Source: Desulfobulbaceae bacterium (lineage in GTDB: Bacteria; Desulfobacterota; Desulfobulbia; Desulfobulbales; Desulfocapsaceae). Taken from it: a stretch of DNA of 64,000 nt. Made by a program: the position numbers and the translations under genes. Under the pieces are notes generated by a model. That model was given only the letters and a program-made list of their open reading frames with translations. It did no database searches and was not told the DNA's origin. This document shows, one piece after another, positions 38,848 through 47,505 of this stretch (its first letter is position 1; each line of letters starts with the position of its first letter). The stretch is from NCBI GenBank assembly GCA_031287565.1, contig JAITSS010000046.1, positions 124,001-188,000 on the forward strand, in the 5' to 3' direction.

Positions 38848-39669
38848 ATGTCCCTGTCGGTGGTTGACCTCTACAAATCGGTGCTGCCACGCACCAACTG
38901 CCGCGATTGCGGTTTTCCGACCTGCCTGGCCTTCGCCGGCAAGGTGGTGTCCGAGCAATATCCGCTGAAAAATTGCCCGCATATTCCGGCCGACTTGTTG
39001 GCGAACAGTGAAGCGGAACTGGCCGCGCAATACGCTAAGGGCCTGTGGTTGCGCCGCGACATGGCCGCCGACGCCCTGAAATGGGCGCGGCAACGCGCCG
39101 CTTCGCTCGACCTGAAGGATTTACCGGCCCGTCTCGGCGGTGAAATCGTCGCGGGTGCAAATGGCCCGGAACTGCGTCTGCCTTATTTCACCGATTTTCT
39201 GCGTATCAATGGCGCCGCGATTCGCCGCGAGGATGGCCGGGAACTGGGGCGTTATGAGCAGGTGTTCATCCTCAATCACCTGGCCCAGGGCGGTTGGCGC
39301 GGGCCGACGGGAGCCTGGAAGGGTTTTATCGAATTTCCTAACACCGTTTCTAAGGCGGTGACGATGAAAAAATCGGTGGAGGAGCCGTTGGCCGCGCGTT
39401 TTGCCGGGAAAACGGAGGCATTGCGGCAACGGGCTGAAATGATAGGCGCGGTGGCCTTGACCATTGCCGATAGCCAGGCGCATGTTTCCCTGCTCTTCAC
39501 GCCTTTGCCCAGAATTCCGCTGGCCCTTCTCTTTTGGGATGGCGGCGATGACTTCGCGGCGCAGGCCCGCCTGATGTTTGATGAAACCGTGACCGAACAT
39601 CTGGATATTGAATCGATTATCTTCTTATCCGAGCGCCTCCGCCAGCTTCTGTGCGACGAGGCGGATTGA
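38848..39669 (+). CDS. Fe-S cluster protein (CFeSP-type 4Fe-4S motif, DUF3786-like)
   Basis: CRDCGFPTCLAFAGKVVSEQYPLKNC (C-x2-C-x4-C-x16-C). Confidence 0.75.
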   Translation: MSLSVVDLYKSVLPRTNCRDCGFPTCLAFAGKVVSEQYPLKNCPHIPADLLANSEAELAAQYAKGLWLRRDMAADALKWARQRAASLDLKDLPARLGGEIVAGANGPELRLPYFTDFLRINGAAIRREDGRELGRYEQVFILNHLAQGGWRGPTGAWKGFIEFPNTVSKAVTMKKSVEEPLAARFAGKTEALRQRAEMIGAVALTIADSQAHVSLLFTPLPRIPLALLFWDGGDDFAAQARLMFDETVTEHLDIESIIFLSERLRQLLCDEAD

Positions 39670-39769
39670 CGCCGACATACAATATTTTGTATGTATCATT
39701 CTTCGATGTTGAATATATGGTGGTCGAGCGAAGATTTTTCTTGCAATCGGCGACGGCTTCCGCTTTACT

Positions 39770-39965
39770 TTCCTCGTCAGGTTCCTCCGCTGGAGGATGA
39801 AAAGGGAACTCCGTGTGAATCGGAGACAGGCCCGCTGCTGTGAGTGGGGACCAAGGCCACATAATGTCACTGAAGCGATTTGGGAAGACGCGGCGCTTGC
39901 GCATGATCCACGAGTCAGAAGACCTGCCTGGCATACGATAGGCATCCTTGCGGAGAAGGATTGCC
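39770..39965 (+). promoter_or_regulatory. Cobalamin riboswitch
   Basis: AAAAGGGAACTCCGTGTGAATCGGAGACAGGCCCGCTGCTGTGAG ... GTCACTG ... GGGAAGACG ... CACGAGTCAGAAGACCTGCC hallmark boxes. Confidence 0.93.
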
Positions 39966-39988
39966 ACTGCATCCGTGGAAAATCAGGG

Positions 39989-40027
39989 ACCCCGGACCAA
40001 CGCGATTGGTTCGGGGTTTTGGCGTTT
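39989..40027 (+). terminator. Terminator just downstream of the riboswitch
   Basis: ACCCCGGACC-AACGCGATT-GGTTCGGGGTTTT. Confidence 0.75.
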
Positions 40028-40067
40028 TTATCCCGGCCTCGAACCACATTCTTTTTCAGGAGGCTTG

Positions 40068-40256
40068 ATGGCGATGGCAGCAATGACAGTGGTTGCGACG
40101 GAGCGGATGACGATGGAGCGGGCGGTATCCCGGCAGCAGATTGTTTTGATCAGGGATTGGGACGCCTATCAGGCCAGCCTGATTGGCGGCGAAGAACGGT
40201 CGGCGCGGTCGGCGTGTCGCGAAACGGCGGCGGACGATAGGCGGCAAAAAAAATAA
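40068..40256 (+). CDS. Small ORF (62 aa) behind the cobalamin riboswitch; function unknown, possibly decayed
   Basis: AGGAGG RBS 6 nt before ATG; MAMAAMTVVATERMTMERAVSRQQIVLIRDWDAYQASLIGG... Confidence 0.4.
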   Translation: MAMAAMTVVATERMTMERAVSRQQIVLIRDWDAYQASLIGGEERSARSACRETAADDRRQKK

Positions 40257-40877
40257 TCGCGGGGCCAAGCGCCTGCCTCAGAGCATTCCAGCTTGTACGT
40301 TGCGCCGATGCGGGCGTCCAGGGATGGAATGCTCTGATCAACATGCTGGTTAAGGAAACGCCTGGCAACATCCGACGCTGACATAACAGGCCAACGCCTC
40401 ATCACCGGCGTTGATTTCCCGCATCCAGCTTTGCAGAAAAGTCGTCTTGCCGGTCGGCTTCGGCGCGTGCGGCGCCCAGGAAAGCTGGTCGCGGATGGAG
40501 CGCGTTTCCGGACGGCAAGGACCGGTGGTGTTACAATAACCGATGGCTCTTGGCATGATTCTGCCAGTGTCCTCGATGATGGCGGCGCTTGTCGCATGAA
40601 ATCTCCGCATCTCCGGAAAACGCCGATGGGATTTTTCCGGTTTCCGTACAAGTGCGGCCCATGGGTCTGAATCAATAAAAAGAGAAAGATCAATAATTTC
40701 AAGGAAGAAGTGAAAGAATGAGGCGGTGGCATAAAGTTTGCAATATCCCAACCGACAACAAAAGAAAGAAATGGTAAGCCCGCTGTTTCCCGCTTGCCGA
40801 GAGGAAACGGCCATGTTAGTTACTGACATACATGTTTCAGATTATTGCAATTATCAATAGGACGAGGAGGGATAGCC

Positions 40878-41030
40878 ATGAACACGACGGTACGACAGAC
40901 GGTCGATTCCGAGAAAAAAGTTTGGGCGCAACCAGTTTTGACACGCTTGGAGGTGGGCGAGACGGCTAGCAAACAGGTGCAATGTACCAATGATTCGGAG
41001 TTTCCCGGAGCGGCACTCTGCAACAGCTAA
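40878..41030 (+). CDS. Putative RiPP precursor peptide with lasso-peptide-like leader
   Basis: MNTTVRQTVDSEKKVWAQPVLTRLEVGETASKQVQCTNDSEFPGAALCNS; GAGGAGGGA RBS; W/YxxPxLxxL...T leader pattern. Confidence 0.55.
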   Translation: MNTTVRQTVDSEKKVWAQPVLTRLEVGETASKQVQCTNDSEFPGAALCNS

Positions 41031-41067
41031 AACAAGCGCAGATCATTCTTTACTAATTGGTGTTGCA

Positions 41068-41892
41068 ATGAATATTCTACAATCTCGCCTTATCGGTTGC
41101 TGTCTGGCTGTGGCTTGCCTGGTGCCCGCCGCCTATGCCGATACATTTACGATCACGGATTATTCCGAAGATCCCAATGCCTACTTCGGTGGCACCGCCA
41201 CCGACCCGACCACAGGAACATCTTATCCACTGTATTCAAGGGATACCATCGGCGGCGATTCTAAATTTGATGTAGATACACTGACGGTTTCCCGTGACAA
41301 CGGCGGGTTCACCGCAGTCCTTGCCGGTCAGTTTTTTACCGAACTTGAGGAGCCGCAATTCATGGGCGACTTGTTTTTGAGCAACAATGGCTGGAATCCG
41401 TATTCCACCGGCGCTGGCGATACGCATTATCTTGCCGATACCGCCACATCGGGTGAAACCTGGGAATATGTCCTGCGTATCGTCGATGGTGAAATCACGG
41501 CTGGCGGCGGCGTTAATTCCGGACAAATCGCCCTTTACCAGGTTTCCAGCACAGGCCAAATTGTCACATCTGAAAATTTGACTCAGCAGGGCATATACCG
41601 TGCTGGCCAGGAAATTCAGTATGCGCCAGGCGCTGGCGAACAGGCCTTGGGCTTGGGTACCTGGGCGCTTGACCCCACTAGCGGCACATTCACCTTCAAT
41701 TTAGATAATATTGATTTGGCCATGTATGGCTTGGATGGTGAAATCGGCCTGCATTGGACAATGAGTTGCGGCAACGATGTCGTTGAAGGCGTGGTTTCCG
41801 CGCCGCCGCAGGTGCCTGAACCGGCGACTATGTTGCTCTTCGGGACTGGGTTGGCCGGTTTGGCCGCCTATCGCCGCCGCCGTCGGCAATAG
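41068..41892 (+). CDS. PEP-CTERM sorting-domain secreted protein
   Basis: N-terminal signal peptide (LIGCCLAVACLVPAAYA) and C-terminal VPEPATMLLFGTGLAGLAAYRRRRRQ. Confidence 0.92.
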   Translation: MNILQSRLIGCCLAVACLVPAAYADTFTITDYSEDPNAYFGGTATDPTTGTSYPLYSRDTIGGDSKFDVDTLTVSRDNGGFTAVLAGQFFTELEEPQFMGDLFLSNNGWNPYSTGAGDTHYLADTATSGETWEYVLRIVDGEITAGGGVNSGQIALYQVSSTGQIVTSENLTQQGIYRAGQEIQYAPGAGEQALGLGTWALDPTSGTFTFNLDNIDLAMYGLDGEIGLHWTMSCGNDVVEGVVSAPPQVPEPATMLLFGTGLAGLAAYRRRRRQ

Positions 41893-41926
41893 TTCCGAGT
41901 TTGTCTGATTTCTGCCCAGTTACGAT

Positions 41927-41958
41927 GGGGGAAGCCGCAAGGTTTCCCCCATTTTTTT
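41927..41958 (+). terminator. Terminator after PEP-CTERM gene
   Basis: GGGGGAAGCC-GCAA-GGTTTCCCCC-ATTTTTTT. Confidence 0.85.
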
Positions 41959-41964
41959 GCGCTT

Positions 41965-42290
41965 TTCTTCAGGAAACGCTGATTGCTTCCGCCTGCCTGG
42001 CAAGTAAAATATCTACACAAGTTGCTTTTCCGTTCGCCTTGAGAAGCGTATCGCAGGGTGAAACCGCTCGTGGTTCGGCAGGCTTTTCACCACCAACGGG
42101 GCGCTTTATCATGCTTCATGTATGGCTTGTGTAGGGTAGGGACACGGCGCGCCGTGTCCCTACGGAAGGCGCGGCGGGCCGCTACAGCCGTCATGCCCGC
42201 GTGTTTTCAGCGGGCATCCAGGGGTGATTGTAGGGGCGAACTGTGTTCGCCCGTCTGGATTCCCGTTGGCGCGGCAATGACACATTATCT
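41965..42290 (+). repeat. Dispersed mosaic repeat, copy 2
   Basis: Collinear with reverse complement of 13960-14400. Confidence 0.85.
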
Positions 42291-42660
42291 CTGACTGAGA
42301 TTTCTCGCGGACTTTCTCTCGAAGCGAGAGACCTGAAATGACAAGGCGCTATTGATTCAAGCATTGAATCGACAAATCCTAGCATTGAACATGATTTTTT
42401 GAGATTCCCCAATATGACTTGTGGAGAGACTTCTGGCCTGTTGCGGACAGGTTTGCCCTGAGCTTGCCTGCCTCTTGCCTGGCTGGGGCAGACAGATCGA
42501 AGTCTGCTGGGCGGACAAAGCCTTGTAGCGGGCCGAAGGTGAAGTGAAATGAGCAGCCATGGCTTCCCATTTCTCTTGGATGCTTGCTCTCTTTCAGGCA
42601 TATTGGAATCAATAGATAAACGAAACCATATTGGAACCGTTTGTATGCAAGGAGACAAAC

Positions 42661-42906
42661 ATGCCAGCGACACTGACCCTGAAAAATATCCCTGATACTC
42701 TCCATGCCCGCTTGAAAGCGGCGGCCAAGGCCAATCGCCGTAGTTTGAACAACGAGGCTATCGTCTGCCTGGAAACGGCTCTCATGCCGCAAAACAACAG
42801 CGTTTCCAAACATTTTGACGCGGCGCGTATGCTTCGCGCCCGCTTCCAGGACAAAATGTTTAGCCCGGACGTTATCGATGCGCTGAAAGGCGAGGGGAGG
42901 CCATGA
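42661..42906 (+). CDS. FitA/VapB-like ribbon-helix-helix antitoxin
   Basis: MPATLTLKNIPDTLHARLKAAAKANRRSLNNEAIVCLE; overlaps downstream PIN toxin. Confidence 0.85.
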   Translation: MPATLTLKNIPDTLHARLKAAAKANRRSLNNEAIVCLETALMPQNNSVSKHFDAARMLRARFQDKMFSPDVIDALKGEGRP

Positions 42907-43307
42907 TTGTCGTCGATACCAACATCGTCGCATATCTCTATTTCCCCTGTGTTTACACCGAGGCCGCCATTCACTTATTGGAAGCTGATCCGGATTGGAA
43001 TGCGCCGCTCTTGTGGCGGAGCGAATTCCGGAACATCCTGACTGGATACATGCGCCGAGGCGATCTTGAGTTGGAACATGCCTGCGCCATCCAGACGGCG
43101 GCCGAGTTATTGCTCGTGGGCGCGGAACATCAAGGTGACTCGAAACAGGTGTTGCGGCTGGCTCATGAGAGCAATTGTTCGGCTTACGATTGCGAGTTTG
43201 TGGCCTTGGCCCACATGCTGGCCGCGCCACTTTTCACCATGGACGGCAAAATCATCAAAGCTTTTCCCGCTGTGGCGAAATCGCTCATCACCAATGCGAC
43301 GGCATGA
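42903..43307 (+). CDS. PIN-domain toxin (VapC/FitB-like)
   Basis: MIVVDTNIVAYLYF...SAYDCEFVALAHMLAAPLFTMDGKI. Confidence 0.88.
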   Translation: MIVVDTNIVAYLYFPCVYTEAAIHLLEADPDWNAPLLWRSEFRNILTGYMRRGDLELEHACAIQTAAELLLVGAEHQGDSKQVLRLAHESNCSAYDCEFVALAHMLAAPLFTMDGKIIKAFPAVAKSLITNATA

Positions 43308-43353
43308 AACGCGCCTCGCGCCGTCGGTGAACAAGTTTTGGCTCCCGCGCCGC

Positions 43354-43429
43354 GCAGGTGCCTGAACCGGCTACCATGTTGCTTTTTGGGGCCGGTTTGG
43401 CCGCCTATCGCCGCCGTCGTCGGCAATAG
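43354..43429 (+). pseudogene. Orphan PEP-CTERM tail (duplicate of 41808-41892)
   Basis: VPEPATMLLFGAGLAAYRRRRRQ* followed by the same terminator and flank as copy 1. Confidence 0.88.
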
Positions 43430-43650
43430 TTCCGAGTTTGTCTGATTTCTGCCCAGTTACGATGGGGGAAGCCGCAAGGTTTCCCCCATTTTTTTGCGCT
43501 TTTCTTCAGGAAATGCTGATTGCTTCCGCCTGCCTGTTGCGGATAGGTTCGCCCTGCGTATGTCGAAGGGCATTCTTCGTAAAGCTGCCGACTGCGGCAG
43601 TCGCTCTCAGTCCGAACAGTTTCCATGTCATCAGTCTTTGCTGAATCTTC

Positions 43651-44559
43651 TCACTCAAACAGCGCGGTGCTCAGGTAGCGTTCGCCGGTATCGGGCAAAA
43701 TGCAGACGATGTTTTTGCCGATGAATTCCGGTAGGGCGGCCAGCCGCCGCGCCGCAAAGACCGCCGCGCCGCTAGAGATACCGGCCAGGATTCCTTCTTT
43801 TTTCGCCAGCTCGCGGGCGGTGGCTAGCGCCTCGCTGTCCGATACCGTTATAATCCGGTCAATAACGCGCACATTCAATGCCTTCGGGATAAATCCCGCG
43901 CCAATCCCCTGGATGCCGTGCGGGCCGGGTTTGCCACCCGACAAAACCGGTGACGAGGTCGGCTCCACCGCCACCACATGGAGGTTGGGATTTTTCTCTT
44001 TCAGCGCCTGGCCGCAGCCGGTGATGGTGCCGCCGGTGCCGACGCCCGCCACCAATGCGTCAACTTGGCCGTCCAGATCGCGCCAGATTTCCGGGCCGGT
44101 CGTCCGCCGGTGCGCCGCCGGATTTTCCGGATTGGCAAACTGATCCGGCATGAAGGCGCCGGGACTATCGGCGACCAGCTGTTTCGCCCGTGCCACCGCC
44201 CCGGCCATGCCTTCTCGCGCCGACGTTACAATCAGCTCAGCGCCAAGCTGGGCAAGCAATTTCCGTCGCTCAATACTCATCGATTCCGGCATGGTCAGAA
44301 TCAGTTTGTAGCCCTTAACGACCGAAACCCAAGCCAGGCCAAGACCAGTGTTGCCGCTGGTCGGCTCGATGACCAAACCGCCGGGTCGAAGCGCCCCCGA
44401 TTTTTCAGCGGCTTCGATCATCGCCGCCGCCACCCGGCATTTGACGCTGCCCAGAGGATTGCGCGATTCCTGCTTGGCAAAGATATGCGCGCCGCCGCCC
44501 AAGCGCGTTAAGGCGACAAGCGGCGTGTTTCCTATCGAATCAATGAGCGAATATGCCAT
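43651..44559 (-). CDS. cysK: Cysteine synthase
   Basis: SIGNTPLVAL, NPLGSVKCRVAAAMIE, EPTSGNTGLGLAW, GVGTGGTITG. Confidence 0.95.
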   Translation of the reverse strand: MAYSLIDSIGNTPLVALTRLGGGAHIFAKQESRNPLGSVKCRVAAAMIEAAEKSGALRPGGLVIEPTSGNTGLGLAWVSVVKGYKLILTMPESMSIERRKLLAQLGAELIVTSAREGMAGAVARAKQLVADSPGAFMPDQFANPENPAAHRRTTGPEIWRDLDGQVDALVAGVGTGGTITGCGQALKEKNPNLHVVAVEPTSSPVLSGGKPGPHGIQGIGAGFIPKALNVRVIDRIITVSDSEALATARELAKKEGILAGISSGAAVFAARRLAALPEFIGKNIVCILPDTGERYLSTALFE

Positions 44560-44601
44560 GGTGTTTTTCCTCGTTGAGAATTTTCACAGGCGCGGGGCGT
44601 C

Positions 44602-45684
44602 TTATTCCAGGTTCCGAACAAGCTGTTCAATGTTGGGTATTTGTTTATCTAATTGCGATTGATTTACCGTTATCTGACGACCTGCGACTGTTTTTGGGCC
44701 AGCGGTCAACAGCGCGATGGGAACACCTAAAGCGCCGGAAACAACGGATGCGGTATTCGCATCATTGACTTCATATTGAAACATCGTCTTAAAGGTCTTC
44801 CTGGAATTTGGCGTCGGAGCGCCATTTGGGTGAACGCGAAAGACATATGAAGAAGTTCTCCATACTTCCCATATCTCATCTCCTATCTCATTAACGATGA
44901 TTTTAAATGCTGACGCAGATGTTTGATTCATCTGGGTTAACCTGTTTCCAACATACATATATATAGAAGGCAAAGCCATGTTGTATCTTTTCGATTCCAC
45001 GTAAAAATCAGACTGCCGGTCATTTGTGTGACGCCGTTTTCCGTACACCAGTGATAAAACAGCTTTAACCGCCCGTTTCGATGAGCCATCCGCCGAAAAT
45101 GGAATAAGCAAGCGGTCGGCGGCGGACAGGGCCAGCTCGGTATAAATGGAAAAACTTGGGTTGCAATCAATGAATACACATGAGTTTTCATGGCGTTCAT
45201 CATTCCACGAATATAAAATGTCAGTAATCATATCCTTAATCCAAAGATGAACAATCCTCCAGGCATCTTCAGGGCCAGGATATGTGGCACCCATCACCCT
45301 TGATGCTTGAACTTCTAATTGCTCATCGCCAACAATCATATACAAATTATCCGGTATCGTGTCGTTGTACTGGATAACATGAGATATGTATTCGCTGCCA
45401 GAAGCGGGAGTTTTGTAAGGACTTTGTATCCGATCTTCAATATAGCCAGAGATCGTCCGTCTCGTTTGCGAAGCGTGAATTTCCGATAAATGCTTTTCGC
45501 CGTCTATCACTCCACCGAGTAGCATTGATGATGAATTGGCTTGGGGACACAAATCCACCACCAGGATTTTTTTATCCGGATTCTGCCTGGCATATTCAGA
45601 AGCAAGCTGAAAAGTCAAATAACTTTTCCCCACGCCACCCTTATTGTTCCAAATCGCGTAAATCGCCATTTTATTTCTCCCCAT
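44602..45684 (-). CDS. ParA-family ATPase (orphan)
   Basis: IWNNKGGVGKSYLTFQLA (Walker A), ILVVDLCPQANSS, CVFIDCNPSFSIYTELAL. Confidence 0.88.
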   Translation of the reverse strand: MGRNKMAIYAIWNNKGGVGKSYLTFQLASEYARQNPDKKILVVDLCPQANSSSMLLGGVIDGEKHLSEIHASQTRRTISGYIEDRIQSPYKTPASGSEYISHVIQYNDTIPDNLYMIVGDEQLEVQASRVMGATYPGPEDAWRIVHLWIKDMITDILYSWNDERHENSCVFIDCNPSFSIYTELALSAADRLLIPFSADGSSKRAVKAVLSLVYGKRRHTNDRQSDFYVESKRYNMALPSIYMYVGNRLTQMNQTSASAFKIIVNEIGDEIWEVWRTSSYVFRVHPNGAPTPNSRKTFKTMFQYEVNDANTASVVSGALGVPIALLTAGPKTVAGRQITVNQSQLDKQIPNIEQLVRNLE

Positions 45685-46693
45685 TTGAATTGGCGAAGAT
45701 CAGTTCCGGACGTTTGCGGAACACTCTGGTGTCCGGAGCGACGCTTTCGGTCAGCCAGATGTTGCCGCCGATGACTGAACGGGCGCCTATCACTGTATCG
45801 CCGCCAAGAATCGTCGTGTTGGCGTAGATGATCACCTCGTCCTCGATGGTCGGATGGCGTTTATGGTGTCGCAATTGCGCCCCGGCGTCGCGGGGCAGCG
45901 ACAAGGCGCCGAGCGTCACCCCTTGGTACAGCCTGACATTTTTGCCGATAAGCGTGGTTTCGCCGATGACGACGCCGGTGCCGTGGTCGATAAAAAAGCC
46001 CTCGCCGATGGTCGCGCCCGGATGAATATCAATGCCGGTCAGGCTGTGCGCGTATTCGGTCATGATGCGCGGGATGATCGGCACGTTCAACAGAAACAAT
46101 TCATGCGCCAGGCGATAGATGGAAATCGCCAGAAGACCCGGATAGCAGAAAACCACTTCGTCCTGACTGGAGGTGGCCGGGTCGCCGTCCAAAGCCGCCT
46201 GGATGTCGGTCGCGAGTAGCGAAGTCAGGCGCGGAAAGCTCTCGAGGCAGGCGATGGCCATGTGGTGGCTGCGTCCTTCGCAGTTGGTGCAGGGCTGATT
46301 GTTGCGGCGGCAATCATGGCGAATAGCCAGGGCGATTTGTTCGACTAATTTGTCATATAATTCGCTTAATTCCTGGCCGATATAATACTCAACATTACCG
46401 GCGTGCAACCGCGTTTTCGTGAAATAGCCTGGAAAGAGCACCCGCCGCGCTTGCCTGACAATAGCGATAATTTTTTCCTGTGATGGAATGAAGACCGGGC
46501 TGACGTGTTCGCAGCTCTCTTTGGCGTGCTTCGACAAGAGGAGTTGTCGCACTACGGCCGGCAACTTGGTATGTTGGCTCTGACTTTCTTCGCGCACATG
46601 GTCGCAGGATTGCGCGTCGCATGTCGTCTGCTCGCAGCCGCAGGCGATGGAACCGCCCGCTTGGGGAATACGGATATTGCCACTCATGTTCAC
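45671..46693 (-). CDS. cysE: Serine O-acetyltransferase
   Basis: Left-handed beta-helix GIDIHPGATIGEGFFIDHGTGVVIGETTLIGKNVRLYQGVTLGALS. Confidence 0.92.
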   Translation of the reverse strand: MNMSGNIRIPQAGGSIACGCEQTTCDAQSCDHVREESQSQHTKLPAVVRQLLLSKHAKESCEHVSPVFIPSQEKIIAIVRQARRVLFPGYFTKTRLHAGNVEYYIGQELSELYDKLVEQIALAIRHDCRRNNQPCTNCEGRSHHMAIACLESFPRLTSLLATDIQAALDGDPATSSQDEVVFCYPGLLAISIYRLAHELFLLNVPIIPRIMTEYAHSLTGIDIHPGATIGEGFFIDHGTGVVIGETTLIGKNVRLYQGVTLGALSLPRDAGAQLRHHKRHPTIEDEVIIYANTTILGGDTVIGARSVIGGNIWLTESVAPDTRVFRKRPELIFANSNGEK

Positions 46694-47280
46694 TCCTTCT
46701 TTGCGGCCAGCTCATTGATTAAATCGGCGACTTTGCGACCGTCCGGGGTCTGGGCGTCGGGGTTTATCGCGGTCAGCTCGCGCCAGACGGTCAGCGCTTC
46801 ATCTGGCCGGTTCATTTCAAAAAGCACCACGCCTTTATTAAAACGACATTGTTGGTGGCGGGCGTCCAGAGAGCGCGCCTTGTCGAAGGAGGCGAGCGCC
46901 TGTTCCGCCTGACCGACGGCGCGGTACATGGTGCCGAGATCGGTATACAGATTGGCGTCGCCGTCGCGCAGCGAAAGTGACTTGGTGTAGGCCCGTATTG
47001 CTTTTTCCGCCTGGCCTGCGTCATAATACAGGTGGCCGAGATGCAACCAGGATTCGTAATTATCCGGTTTGGCGGTCACTTCCGCCTCCAGGCGTTGTAT
47101 CGCTTTCGTCCGTTCGTCGTTCTCCTGGCGATGCGCTTCGACTCGCTGCTCCGACGGCGCGTCCGCCGGGCGCAATTTATAGACGGCGAAGCCGACACCG
47201 GCGACGAATCCGCAGAGAAAAATAATCACCCAGATGAATATGGGCGAACCTTTGCCGGTTGGGGAGGTCGAATTGGGCAT
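46690..47280 (-). CDS. TPR-repeat membrane-anchored protein
   Basis: N-terminal TM FIWVIIFLCGFVAGVGFAVY, TPR repeats (WLHLGHLYYDAGQAEKAIRAYTKSL...). Confidence 0.85.
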   Translation of the reverse strand: MPNSTSPTGKGSPIFIWVIIFLCGFVAGVGFAVYKLRPADAPSEQRVEAHRQENDERTKAIQRLEAEVTAKPDNYESWLHLGHLYYDAGQAEKAIRAYTKSLSLRDGDANLYTDLGTMYRAVGQAEQALASFDKARSLDARHQQCRFNKGVVLFEMNRPDEALTVWRELTAINPDAQTPDGRKVADLINELAAKKE

Positions 47281-47505
47281 GGCGTTTGGCAGGTTATGCT
47301 TGTTGAAAAATGTTCCGATGATTTTTTTGAGCACGGGCTGTGGAAGCGGCACGATACCATGGGGCGGGCCTTCCGCCAAGAAGGCCAGGCGGCGGGCGGA
47401 TTTTCCCCGAAGGTTTCGGAAATATCCTTGCTCCGCCGTCTGACTGGCGCGTACAAATTCATTAATGATCGCAGCCTCTTATCACACATAAAAAAGGAGC
47501 AAACA

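Noticed and set aside
40169-40829. Minus-strand ORFs 40169-40732 and 40350-40829
   Set aside because: Low-complexity, no recognisable domain, overlap one another in different frames; possibly decayed remnants but not supportable.
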